A DNA stretch of 64,000 nt from positions 62,001-126,000 of the forward strand of contig NZ_KB899673.1 of assembly GCF_000378385.1 (NCBI RefSeq). Reading direction: 5' to 3'. Positions 40,832 through 49,274 of this stretch are shown one piece after another. Position numbers and translations under genes: made by a program. Position 1 is the stretch's first letter, and every line of letters begins with the position of its first letter. Source of the DNA: Paenibacillus daejeonensis DSM 15491. Lineage in GTDB: Bacteria > Bacillota > Bacilli > Paenibacillales > Paenibacillaceae. Under the pieces are notes generated by a model. That model was not told the DNA's origin and searched no databases. It was given only the letters and a program-made list of their open reading frames with translations.

Positions 40832-41731
40832 ATGCCTACACCAGACTACTTTTATGACATGGAGCATAATCCGAAAGACCCCAATCCGTTTTTGGCCGTC
40901 TTTCTGGACCGCAGTATTCCGTTTAATGAAGAAGCCAAGGCCGCCTTTCTGAAGGATTCTTCGCGCAAATCGAGGCAGTTTTTGCTGCCTCTGCTGCGCC
41001 CGTTCGCCAGGCTATCTATTATTTTCATCAAATTGTTCCGGACGGTGCTCCCGAACTCCTTCACGTCTTCCAAGGTTCTTCACCGCATCCTGCACTGGGG
41101 ACTGAAGACGTTCGTGACGCCGGAAGCCAACACGATGATTCTAAGGCACTTCATTCTGGGTAGTGAAATATTACAGTTTATCCGCGACAATGTGCCTGGC
41201 GCAGATGTCAAGCTCAATCCACTCAAGCCTTATAAGCTGGAGGACGTCAAGGATGATCTGTTTCTCACGCATGACCTCAACATTTACAACTTCATTATCA
41301 ATCTCAACAAAGAGCTCAAGACCAAAAATCTGGAGATCACCCATCAGAGTAACCTGAACATGGATGCTATCGCTTTGGAGCCCTATCCAATTGAGCCGCT
41401 GCCCCGGCGCTGGACGAACTTCATCGATTTGGTGACCGCCATTGAGTTCTTCACGCCGATCTATCAGCTGTTTCTTAGCGACAATGATTTCTGGCGGGCC
41501 TCGAATTCGCTGCAGCTCGATGAAATTATCGGCATCTATGCGGCCACAATTGTTAACGAACCGCAACGCCTGGCTCTGGTTAACAACAAGCACCCCATGG
41601 TGCCGCTCATTACGCTGCAAGCCGGCTATCGGCTTGTGCTGCACGGACTCGCAACGGAACAGCTGCATGCCATGCTGGTGGAGAAGAAGAAACAATTGCT
41701 GCTGCAGTCCTCTCCGACCCATACTGTATAA
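40832..41731 (+). CDS. Unrecognised protein in the KASIII-oxidase operon
   Basis: The 299-residue protein has no family I can name. Visible features are a DPNPFLAVFLDRSIPFNEE N-terminus, a hydrophobic/basic stretch LLPLLRPFARLSIIFIKLF, TPEANTMILRHFILGSEILQFIRDN, FLTHDLNIYNFIINLNKEL, and LEPYPIEPLPRRWTNFIDLVTAIEFFTPIY. Conserved-looking His residues (RHF, HDLN) could bind metal. It is probably cytoplasmic or membrane-peripheral. It starts 20 bases after the fusion gene with a GGGAGG site, so it should act in the same pathway. Confidence 0.7.
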   Translation: MPTPDYFYDMEHNPKDPNPFLAVFLDRSIPFNEEAKAAFLKDSSRKSRQFLLPLLRPFARLSIIFIKLFRTVLPNSFTSSKVLHRILHWGLKTFVTPEANTMILRHFILGSEILQFIRDNVPGADVKLNPLKPYKLEDVKDDLFLTHDLNIYNFIINLNKELKTKNLEITHQSNLNMDAIALEPYPIEPLPRRWTNFIDLVTAIEFFTPIYQLFLSDNDFWRASNSLQLDEIIGIYAATIVNEPQRLALVNNKHPMVPLITLQAGYRLVLHGLATEQLHAMLVEKKKQLLLQSSPTHTV

Positions 41732-41761
41732 TGGAACCTTAACAAGGAGCTGATCGATCAC

Positions 41762-42856
41762 ATGACAATGATCCCGGAAACCAAAACACTGGCGGTTGTC
41801 GGTTCCTATGCCGATGCCGCTGACCCCGGCTTGTACTTGTGCGAATATGATTCGGACAAGGGCAGTCTGAAGATTGTACAGGAAGTGAGCGGACTTCAAA
41901 ATCCGACCTTCGCAACAATCGATGGCGACAAGCTTACGGTCTATGCCATCTCCGAGGAGACCGATGAGGCTGGCCAACGAAAGGGCTATGCCTCGGCTTT
42001 CAAGCTGGACCCCGTCGCCTTGCAATTGACATTAATCAACAAAGAAGAGACCGTGCCTGCCCCCACCTGCCACATCGAGCTGGATCATTCGGGCAGCAGT
42101 GTGCTCGTTTCGAGCTATCACGGCGGGCTGCTGGGGCTCTCGCCTGTATTGGAGGATGGCGCTCTGGGACTGAACGCCGATCTTCACCAGCATGAAGGGT
42201 CAAGCATTCGGCCAGCGCAGAGCCAAGCCCGGGTACACTCGGTTTTCGTTGACCGTTCCAACCGGTGGGCGATTGCTTCTGATCTGGGACTGGATAAAGT
42301 GTTTGTCTATCAGCTCGACCTGGAGAATTACCGCGTGATTCCTCATCAAGAGGTATCCGTTACCCCGGGCTCGGGTCCGCGGCATTTTGTCTTCCACCCG
42401 TCGCTGCCCTATGGCTATGTCATTCACGAATTGAATGGTACCATTTCTGCCTTCTCCTTTGATGAGGATCAGGGTAAACTGGAGGAAGTTCAGACCCTAT
42501 CGACCCTCCCCGAAGATTTCGAAGGGGAAAACGGCTGCGCCGACATTCATATTTCTCCGGATGGCCGGTTCTTGTACGGCTCTAATCGCGGACACGACAG
42601 CTTGGCCGTGTTTGCCATCGATGAGGAGAGCGGCAAGCTGACACTAGTCGAAATTACATCTACGCTGGGCGGGCATCCGCGTAACTTCGCGATCTCACCC
42701 GACGGCCGATTTATACTGGTGGCGAACCGGGACGGCAACCATATCGTGACCTTCCATCGCGATGAGGAATCCGGCAAGTTGACGCCCGCTGGTCTTGAGC
42801 TATCAGTGTCCAAGCCTGTCTGTATCAAATTCGTCTCCGTTATGGAAGCTCACTAA
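41762..42856 (+). CDS. Lactonase family protein (YkgB/6-phosphogluconolactonase-like)
   Basis: The 364-residue protein is a seven-bladed beta-propeller with repeated blade motifs: HIELDHSGSSVLVSSYHGG, GSGPRHFVFHPSLPYGYVIHEL, ADIHISPDGRFLYGSNRGHDSLAVF, GHPRNFAISPDGRFILVANRDGN. That is the lactonase family of PF10282. Family members hydrolyse 6-phosphogluconolactone or other lactones. Here it is third in the operon with the KASIII fusion, so a lactone or cyclised acyl intermediate may be its substrate; this is speculation. The operon ends at a strong terminator. Confidence 0.83.
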   Translation: MTMIPETKTLAVVGSYADAADPGLYLCEYDSDKGSLKIVQEVSGLQNPTFATIDGDKLTVYAISEETDEAGQRKGYASAFKLDPVALQLTLINKEETVPAPTCHIELDHSGSSVLVSSYHGGLLGLSPVLEDGALGLNADLHQHEGSSIRPAQSQARVHSVFVDRSNRWAIASDLGLDKVFVYQLDLENYRVIPHQEVSVTPGSGPRHFVFHPSLPYGYVIHELNGTISAFSFDEDQGKLEEVQTLSTLPEDFEGENGCADIHISPDGRFLYGSNRGHDSLAVFAIDEESGKLTLVEITSTLGGHPRNFAISPDGRFILVANRDGNHIVTFHRDEESGKLTPAGLELSVSKPVCIKFVSVMEAH

Positions 42857-42887
42857 TAAGACACTAAGTCCTTAGTTTCACATAAAT

Positions 42888-42928
42888 CCGTATCCTCTCT
42901 GGCTCGGCCTGGAGGATACGGTTTTTTA
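42888..42928 (+). terminator. Terminator of the KASIII-oxidase operon
   Basis: CCGTATCCTC pairs with GAGGATACGG and is followed by TTTTTT on the + strand. It closes the three-gene operon. Confidence 0.9.
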
Positions 42929-43047
42929 TCGTGTACACTTTTCTCTGGAAAGCCTTTTACATCCTGTGTAAAATGGTTAATGACAGGTATCCGCCTATCT
43001 TCAGTGCGGCTCTTTACATTTGATATTCACCTAAGGAGGCGCAGTTG

Positions 43048-45672
43048 ATGATTAATCTGCCTCGACAAGCGTCGATCTACGAACAGATGTACAATTATGC
43101 CCCGATTGGCATTTCACTCGTTACTATTGAAGATGGCTGTTGGCAAAGCGCTAACCGTTATCTTTGTGATATGCTCGGCTACGAGGAGCAGGAGTTAATT
43201 CGCCTTACTTGCGAGGAGATTACTCATCCCGATGATGTCGGTAAACTGGACTGTCCTGAGATCTATCAATATTTGCTGCACTCCTCCGACCCCATGCCTG
43301 TCTATGAACTGGAGCTCCGCCTCCGGCACAAGAAGGGCCATATGGTCTGGACCTCCCTGCACGTCTCTCTAATCCGTTGTCCGGATGAGGAGTTCAAGGA
43401 TTGTCTCATGGTCCAGTATGTCAATGTGACCCAGCAGAAAGCGAATGAGAAGAAGCTTCTGGAGAATCAGAATCTGTACAAGCTGATCACTCGCCATACG
43501 AACGATTTGCTCTCGATTAGTCGTCCCGATGGTACGCTGGAGTTCATCTCGCCATCGGTCACGACCTTGCTGGGTTATACCGAGGAGGAGATGCTTAGCA
43601 ATAATCGTACGTCCTTCTACCATCCCGATGATGCTCGCGAGATGCGGGAGCCGACCAAGCTTTTTTCTGAGACGGATACGTTTACCCGACGGATTCGCCA
43701 TAAGGATGGGTACTATCTATGGTTCGAGACTTCCTTCCAAATCTTGAGAGACGATAATGGACAGATTGAAAAAGTGATATCCATTGGCCGAAACGTCACC
43801 GAACTTAAAAAAAATGACCTTACGATGGCCGAAGCGCAGCGGATTGCCCGAATAGGTGCATGGGACTATGATCTGGCGAACAAGAAACTAACGATCTCCG
43901 AGGAAACGCGTCATATCTTTGGCGGCCGAATCGGAGGCAGCAAGGAAGATATTCAATATCTGAAGGATTGCCTCCATCCTGAAGATGCGGACCGTATCAC
44001 TAGCGCGCTCTGTTCATCCATTCAGTCCGGCAACAGCCATTCGATGACGTTTCGGATCATCCATGAGGATCAGTCTATTGCTCATATCCACTCCCGTTGG
44101 GAAATATTCCATAACGATCAGGGGCAACCCATGCAGATAATTGGTGTGGTGCAGGATATTACCCAACAGCGCCTGATGGACATTAAGCTCAAGGAAAGCG
44201 AGCAGCGCTATAAATCTTTATTTGAGTATAACCCCGCCAGTGTCTACTCCATGGATATGGAAGGCAATTATTTGACGGCCAACGCCAGCATGGAGTCTTT
44301 GACGGGCTATACCATTGAAGAGCTCACAGGCATGTATTTTGGTCCGATCGTACCCGAACAGGATATTGCCAAGACGCTGTATCACTTCAATCTCGCCCGG
44401 GAAGGCTATCCACAGAATTATGAGATCTCAATTATTCATAAAGAGGGTCATCTGGTCGATATTAGCGTGGCCAACATTCCAATAATCGTGAATGACCGAA
44501 TCGTTGGAGTGTTCGGTATTTCAAGTGACATCACGCAACGGAAACGGTATGTGGAGCAGATTGAGAAACTGAGCTATGAACACACACTCATTCTAAATTC
44601 CGTTTCCGAAGGAATCTTCGGTGTCGATGCCGAGGGACAGCCGATGTTTATCAATCCGGCTGGCGCTGCCATGCTGGGCTATACCTCCCGCCAGTGGCTG
44701 AGCAACCCTCGCTTTGAACAGTTGTTTCAAACCATCGACGGCCAGGAACGGCCGGCTGATCAGTCACCGATCCAAGAGACGTTGCTTCATGGTCGCAGCA
44801 GAGGTCGTGCGGAAGGCGTATTCTGGCGGGCGGACGGCACGAGTCTGCTGGTAGAATACCAGATTACACCCATCTACGATAAAGGCGAACGCAAAGGTGC
44901 GGTCGTGGTGTTCCGTGACAAGACCGGCGAGCATGAGATCATCCGTGCCAAGGAATCGGCAGAACGGGCTGACCAGGCGAAGTCGGAATTTCTCGCCATT
45001 ATCAGTCATGAGCTTCGTACGCCGATGAATGGCATTGTAGGGATGGCCGGCTTGCTCGGTGAGACGTCTCTCGATGAGGAACAGGCACACTATACGAGGG
45101 TCATTCAGGAAGGCAGCGAAGCGCTGCTGCGGATCTTGAACGAGATTCTCGATTTCAGCAAAATGGAAGCTGGCAAGATGAAACTGGAGATGGAGCCCGT
45201 CAGCATTCGGGATGTGATTCGCAGCTCTATGCAGTTATTTGAAGCCAAGGCAAGGGAAAAAGGACTGACTTTGACCATCTCCATTCCTTCGACCATTCCA
45301 AGCGTGATCATGAGTGACAGTGCCCGATTGCGCCAGTTGCTAATCAATTTGATTGGCAATGCCGTCAAATTTACAGATCAAGGTACAATATCGGTATTTG
45401 CTGACATTGAGCCTTTCGCTGATGAAGAGCATGCCGCTTTGACGTTAACGATTCAAGATTCCGGGATTGGGATTCCAGCCGAGAAGCTGGACCAATTATT
45501 CATCTCGTTTTCCCAGCTTCATCCGGCAATTAATCGATTGTATGGCGGGACAGGGCTCGGTCTGGCAATCTGCAAAAAAATTGTTGAGCTGATGGGCGGC
45601 ATGATTAGCGTCGAAAGTATAGAGCATGAAGGCTCGACCTTCACCCTCACGCTACCCGTCCGGTTGAACTAA
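43048..45672 (+). CDS. Cytoplasmic multi-PAS sensor histidine kinase
   Basis: The 874-residue protein has no transmembrane helix. Five consecutive PAS/PAC-type domains occupy about 1-630: they begin near YEQMYNYAPIGI, YKLITRHTNDLLSI, AQRIARIGAWDYDL, YKSLFEYNPASVYSM and TLILNSVSEGIFGV. A HisKA domain follows with the phospho-acceptor His in EFLAIISHELRTPMNG, then a HATPase domain with LINLIGNAVKFTD, DSGIGIP and GGTGLGLAICKK. No receiver domain is fused and no response regulator is adjacent, so it is an orphan. AAGGAGG precedes ATG 43048; TTG 43045 is possible. Confidence 0.85.
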   Translation: MINLPRQASIYEQMYNYAPIGISLVTIEDGCWQSANRYLCDMLGYEEQELIRLTCEEITHPDDVGKLDCPEIYQYLLHSSDPMPVYELELRLRHKKGHMVWTSLHVSLIRCPDEEFKDCLMVQYVNVTQQKANEKKLLENQNLYKLITRHTNDLLSISRPDGTLEFISPSVTTLLGYTEEEMLSNNRTSFYHPDDAREMREPTKLFSETDTFTRRIRHKDGYYLWFETSFQILRDDNGQIEKVISIGRNVTELKKNDLTMAEAQRIARIGAWDYDLANKKLTISEETRHIFGGRIGGSKEDIQYLKDCLHPEDADRITSALCSSIQSGNSHSMTFRIIHEDQSIAHIHSRWEIFHNDQGQPMQIIGVVQDITQQRLMDIKLKESEQRYKSLFEYNPASVYSMDMEGNYLTANASMESLTGYTIEELTGMYFGPIVPEQDIAKTLYHFNLAREGYPQNYEISIIHKEGHLVDISVANIPIIVNDRIVGVFGISSDITQRKRYVEQIEKLSYEHTLILNSVSEGIFGVDAEGQPMFINPAGAAMLGYTSRQWLSNPRFEQLFQTIDGQERPADQSPIQETLLHGRSRGRAEGVFWRADGTSLLVEYQITPIYDKGERKGAVVVFRDKTGEHEIIRAKESAERADQAKSEFLAIISHELRTPMNGIVGMAGLLGETSLDEEQAHYTRVIQEGSEALLRILNEILDFSKMEAGKMKLEMEPVSIRDVIRSSMQLFEAKAREKGLTLTISIPSTIPSVIMSDSARLRQLLINLIGNAVKFTDQGTISVFADIEPFADEEHAALTLTIQDSGIGIPAEKLDQLFISFSQLHPAINRLYGGTGLGLAICKKIVELMGGMISVESIEHEGSTFTLTLPVRLN

Positions 45673-45694
45673 TGTTCTGGAGGGATAGCATGTC

Positions 45695-45740
45695 AAAAAG
45701 CGTTGATCCTGTGCTTACACACAAGGGATCAACGCTTTTT
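45695..45740. terminator. Bidirectional terminator between the PAS kinase and MFS genes
   Basis: AAAAAGCGTTGATCC pairs with GGATCAACGCTTTTT across a 16-base loop. A-run and T-run flank the stem, so it serves both convergent genes. Confidence 0.9.
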
Positions 45741-45755
45741 GGCTTGTTGCTTCCG

Positions 45756-46982
45756 TTAATTCTCTTTTTGCTGAAGCGGCTGCGATACCTCCTGCCAGCT
45801 GGACTTGCGCTGCAAAAACATCGACAACCCGGCAACTACCATAATTAAACCTGTCGTCACAAATATCCAGTGAATATCCAGGAAGAAGCCCAATCCACCG
45901 CCAATCAGCGGACCAATCATCGCCCCCATTTGGTTGGCGCTGGTCGTCAAACCAAAGGAACGCCCACGGAACGACTCACTGGTATGCTGGACTACCAGCG
46001 TGTTGATGTTGGGTACGATGCCGGCCATGAACAGACCGAAGACAAACTGCACTAACGTGAACAACCACAGATCCTGGACAAAATACTGCGTTGCCACAAC
46101 CCCTCCTGAAACGATAAAACAGAAGGTCAGCACCAACGCGAATCCTCGTTGCTCGCCTACTCTTCCCCAGAACGGGGAAGCGATGATGCCGGCAATACCG
46201 ATCAATGCAAAAACAAAACCGGACGTTAAGACCGCCCCGCTCAAGTCCCCTTGCAGATTAGCGATATGCAGCGTCAGCAGTGGCTGAATCATGTTGAGTG
46301 ACAGCTGAAAAACCAGCAGCAGGATCAACATCCGGGTTAATGCCCCGTCCTGCAGCGCCTCCTTCAGATCACGCCAAAACTTGCTTTCTTTAGGAGCCGA
46401 CGGGGCCGCGCCTTCTTTGACCCAGATAATGACCGCAATTGTGGCCAGCAGGATGAGCACCGCTGCCACGACGAAGGACGCCCGCTGACCGAACCAAACC
46501 GCCAGCAAGCCGCCCATTAACGGCCCCAGAATTCCGCCTGTCATCGTCCCTGCCTGCATCATGCCCAGACTCCAGCCCAGCTTCACACCAGGCGCTGAGG
46601 AAGCCACAATCGCCATCGAGGCGGGCACGAAGCCGCCAACCAACCCGTGCAGCATCCGCACGATGATGAGCTGCCACGGGGTCTGGACAAATGCAATCAG
46701 GCCATAAATGAAGGCAAGCGAGATTCCGGCGCGAATGACCATTTTGCGCTTGCCGTACTTGTCGGCGAGCGAGCCCCACAACGGAGCCATCACTGCGCCC
46801 ACCAGAAAGGCAGAGGAATGCACCGCCCCTGCCCACAAATTGACTTCGCTCTCCTCTACGCCCAGATCAAACAGAAAGAGCGGAAGAAAAGGGACAGCCA
46901 TCGTATAGCTGGCACTGCACAGCAGCACCCCGCCCCACAAAATCCAGAGCGTACGTTTCCATTGTTCCAATTCCGGCGACAC
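45756..46982 (-). CDS. MFS efflux transporter
   Basis: The 408-residue protein has twelve predicted transmembrane segments. Motif A of drug:proton antiporters appears as GSLADKYGKRKMVI, and a motif C-like GGILGPLMGGLLAVWFG is present in helix 5. This places it in the DHA1 drug-efflux group. It lies 226 bases downstream of the ATP-grasp gene in the same direction. Export of the graspetide is possible but the gap and lack of coupling leave it open; a general multidrug role is the default. Confidence 0.8.
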   Translation of the reverse strand: MSPELEQWKRTLWILWGGVLLCSASYTMAVPFLPLFLFDLGVEESEVNLWAGAVHSSAFLVGAVMAPLWGSLADKYGKRKMVIRAGISLAFIYGLIAFVQTPWQLIIVRMLHGLVGGFVPASMAIVASSAPGVKLGWSLGMMQAGTMTGGILGPLMGGLLAVWFGQRASFVVAAVLILLATIAVIIWVKEGAAPSAPKESKFWRDLKEALQDGALTRMLILLLVFQLSLNMIQPLLTLHIANLQGDLSGAVLTSGFVFALIGIAGIIASPFWGRVGEQRGFALVLTFCFIVSGGVVATQYFVQDLWLFTLVQFVFGLFMAGIVPNINTLVVQHTSESFRGRSFGLTTSANQMGAMIGPLIGGGLGFFLDIHWIFVTTGLIMVVAGLSMFLQRKSSWQEVSQPLQQKEN

Positions 46983-47207
46983 CTATCCTTCCCTGGAACG
47001 TATCCATATGCTTACTATTATAGCTAACCTGCAACCGCTCGCGCGAACACCGGAGGGGCCAGCATATGGACGGAATTTAGAGCTGTGAAGCAAGATCACC
47101 GTGAAACTTACACCTTGTGTGACGGGCTCGCGTTATCCAGGTTCAGGATCGACTACACGGCATTTGCCCTTGTGGAGAGATAGCAGCAGCCTCAGAAATT
47201 AACCCCT

Positions 47208-48182
47208 TTATCGCTGCGTAGCCATCATTTGCGCCCGGATTCTTGCTTCGGACAACAAGTAGCGGGCTAACGTGGTAACGATCGGCTCGACCGCATGGCG
47301 GTCAAATCCTTCAAACATCGGGCTCGGATTGCATTCGATCAGGACGTAGGAGCCATCTGGCCGGCGTTTGAGATCGACCCCGCTGAACAGCAGATTCAGA
47401 CGGCTGCAGGCAGCCACGCACATGCTGGCGATTTCATCAGGGATGGATATCGCTCTGATGCCTTGCCCGCCCAGACGATAATCGACCTCATCGCTTTCCA
47501 GTTCAAAGGCTGCGATGGCTTTGCCATCCAGGACGAATACCCTTACGTCACGCCCCTGAATATACTCCTGGAAGATTGCGGGTGCATGTCGCAGCGTGTC
47601 CAACCGTTCCGGGACAAGATCCTCGGGCTCAAGCAGCCTGCAATGCGCGCCGCCTGCCACGGGCTTGTATACGACCTGACGGGATTGTGCAAACGCAAGG
47701 ACCCTGTCCCTGCTGCTGGTTACCAGTGTTTCCGGCACAGGAATGCCTGCCTGACGCAGTGCTTCAATCTGATACGGCTTGGCAAAATGGATCAACAGCG
47801 TGTCCACAGGATTGACCAGCAGCTTGCCGTGCAGGGGAAGGCACTTGAGAAAAGACAGCCAAGCGGCGTATCGCTCTCGCTGTGCAGCATACGCAATGTA
47901 CCCCTCTTCCTGGATTTGCTCCTCGATCGGTGTAGCATCAAAAGCTGGTGTCGGCAGGAACAACGCCCGCAGGTAGTAGACGCGGGTGTCCTCCAGCTCC
48001 TGATCGCGGTATCCAGAACCGTACTGTTGCCCAGCCGAGCTTAAGGATAATGGGAATGCCTCTTGGTTGATGGTGTCCAGGATCATGGCCTGTCCGCCCT
48101 GTCGCTCGATTTCCTCCGCGAGATAAAGACAGTGCCGCTCTCGCTCTGCACCAATTATACCGATGGATAACTTGCTGTTCAT
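47208..48182 (-). CDS. Graspetide (omega-ester peptide) ATP-grasp ligase
   Basis: The 324-residue protein is an ATP-grasp enzyme of the RimK/MvdD-like group. Visible are QIEALRQAGIPVPETLV, the nucleotide-loop segment VYKPVAGGAHCRLL, FQEYIQGRDVRVFVLDG, the DYR triplet in ESDEVDYRLGGQG, and the metal-binding FSGVDLKRRPDGSYVLIECNPSPMF. Enzymes of this kind form ester links between Thr/Ser hydroxyls and Asp/Glu carboxylates on a precursor peptide. A matching precursor lies 122 bases upstream. GGAGGG precedes ATG 48182. Confidence in the family comes mainly from this pairing. Confidence 0.85.
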   Translation of the reverse strand: MNSKLSIGIIGAERERHCLYLAEEIERQGGQAMILDTINQEAFPLSLSSAGQQYGSGYRDQELEDTRVYYLRALFLPTPAFDATPIEEQIQEEGYIAYAAQRERYAAWLSFLKCLPLHGKLLVNPVDTLLIHFAKPYQIEALRQAGIPVPETLVTSSRDRVLAFAQSRQVVYKPVAGGAHCRLLEPEDLVPERLDTLRHAPAIFQEYIQGRDVRVFVLDGKAIAAFELESDEVDYRLGGQGIRAISIPDEIASMCVAACSRLNLLFSGVDLKRRPDGSYVLIECNPSPMFEGFDRHAVEPIVTTLARYLLSEARIRAQMMATQR

Positions 48183-48208
48183 CGTCCATTCCCTCCTCTA
48201 TCGTAAAA

Positions 48209-48239
48209 TGCCCCGATGACCATTGCGGTTCTCGGGGCA
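48209..48239 (-). terminator. Attenuator hairpin between precursor and ligase genes
   Basis: On the minus strand TGCCCCGA pairs with TCGGGGCA around a 15-base loop and is followed by TTTT. Partial termination here would yield more precursor than ligase mRNA, the usual RiPP stoichiometry. Confidence 0.7.
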
Positions 48240-48304
48240 CATACCAATATAAAGCGTATACATCACTGCTGAGGAATGCTCGTTGTTACCAGGTTACTGA
48301 GGAT

Positions 48305-48475
48305 CTAACAGCCGCCTTCTTCCCCAACGGCCATGGTCGTATAGATATCTCCGCCCTCTTCGCCAACCGCATACGTGGTGACGTCCAGAAAACCCTTCTT
48401 CTCTTCCTCACTGAACAATACCCGATTGGACTGCCTTGTCTCAAGCTCGCTGATGAACAGATTTGTGCGTTTCAT
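48305..48475 (-). CDS. Graspetide precursor peptide, plesiocin-like TTxxxxEE core
   Basis: The 56-residue peptide starts MKRTNLFISELETRQ (leader) and ends in a core with two 13-residue repeats: VTTYAVGEEGG (Thr33, Thr34, Glu39, Glu40) and YTTMAVGEEGG (Thr46, Thr47, Glu52, Glu53), closing with a C-terminal Cys. TTxxxxEE is the core motif of plesiocin-type graspetides, in which two Thr-Glu ester bonds per repeat give a hairpin-like bicycle. AGGAGG is nine bases before the ATG, and a TATAAT element lies at 48532-48527. The ATP-grasp ligase follows. The final Cys is unusual and could dimerise or anchor the product. Confidence 0.88.
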   Translation of the reverse strand: MKRTNLFISELETRQSNRVLFSEEEKKGFLDVTTYAVGEEGGDIYTTMAVGEEGGC

Positions 48476-48526
48476 GATTCTCAGCCTCCTAATCTCAAAA
48501 TATGGTTGTATTCAGGTTACTCCTAA

Positions 48527-48532
48527 ATTATA
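48527..48532 (-). promoter_or_regulatory. -10-like element upstream of the graspetide precursor
   Basis: TATAAT on the minus strand, 51 bases before the start codon. No good -35 was found at the expected distance, so another sigma factor or an activator may be needed. The 48476-48779 gap otherwise holds only this promoter and a short sORF. Confidence 0.4.
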
Positions 48533-48665
48533 CCATGTCCTTGAACCAATAGGATTAGAAAGCTCTTATCAAAATCAGCTTAAAACGATTCGATCTTAGA
48601 ATGCTCTCATTTAATGGTATTTTAATTTCGTTTTAAGTTTATTTTCAGATTACGGAGGTAAATTT

Positions 48666-48716
48666 ATGGCAAGAGAAGGGAGGGCAGAGAAACGATACGT
48701 ACTGTACACACCCTAA
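48666..48716 (+). CDS. Short ORF with strong ribosome binding site upstream of the lipoprotein gene
   Basis: ATG 48666 follows ACGGAGGTAAATTT and encodes 16 residues, MAREGRAEKRYVLYTP. It may be a leader peptide of the lipoprotein gene 64 bases downstream or spurious. No conserved motif is visible. Confidence 0.3.
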   Translation: MAREGRAEKRYVLYTP

Positions 48717-48779
48717 GAACAACATAAAAAAAGTGGGACGATTTAAAAAACAAACAAACAAAAATGGAGGTCTTTACTC

Positions 48780-49055
48780 ATGTCTAAAACAAAAACTGGT
48801 CTTTTTATTCTTGCTTTGTCCGTTATGCTGGTAGGTGCTGGTTGTGGTAACAATGCTAATGATCCTGCGAACACAACGCCGCCAGCTGATACAAACATCG
48901 AAACGCCGGCGAATGATCCAGCTACAAACGATCCAGCAAACGATCCGCTCACTGAAGATCCTGCAGATAACGCAGATGATGATGCAGTAATTGAGCCAGA
49001 CGGCGATGTTGTTGATCCTGATGCTCCAGCTGAAGGCGAAACAACAACACCTTAA
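48780..49055 (+). CDS. Small acidic lipoprotein
   Basis: The 91-residue protein has a lipoprotein signal (LALSVMLVGAGCG; lipid-modified Cys near 23). The mature chain is low-complexity, with repeated NDPAN/NDPAT units and many Asp, Pro and Thr. It would form an extended negatively charged tether on the outer membrane face. The gene has ATGGAGGT before its ATG and ends at the terminator near 49199. Function unknown. Confidence 0.7.
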   Translation: MSKTKTGLFILALSVMLVGAGCGNNANDPANTTPPADTNIETPANDPATNDPANDPLTEDPADNADDDAVIEPDGDVVDPDAPAEGETTTP

Positions 49056-49198
49056 GGATTACACACATTAAGATAGTCTGCATGCACACATGTCGGTAAT
49101 GCTTCCCAAGCATGCCTGGACACTCGTCCTGGCCCGACTGTAGCCACAGTCCTTCGTCAGGATAGGCAGGCTTCATATAGATTAAGCTGATAGTAAAG

Positions 49199-49238
49199 AA
49201 AACGCTGCAGTACCGGACCACCGGGCTGCAGCGTTTTT
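49199..49238. terminator. Terminator between lipoprotein and radical SAM genes
   Basis: AAAACGCTGCAG pairs with CTGCAGCGTTTT, flanked by A-run and T-run. It serves the convergent genes. Confidence 0.85.
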
Positions 49239-49274
49239 CATTTGTTCTACATTCGTTTTAAATGCTCTGCTGGC

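Noticed and set aside
45756-46982. MFS transporter as part of the graspetide cluster
   Set aside because: It is 226 bases away with no coupling signal, and DHA1-type pumps are common stand-alone genes; left as possible only.
47208-48182. ATP-grasp protein as a RimK or glutathione-type ligase
   Set aside because: The upstream TTxxxxEE peptide in the same direction makes a graspetide ligase the better call.
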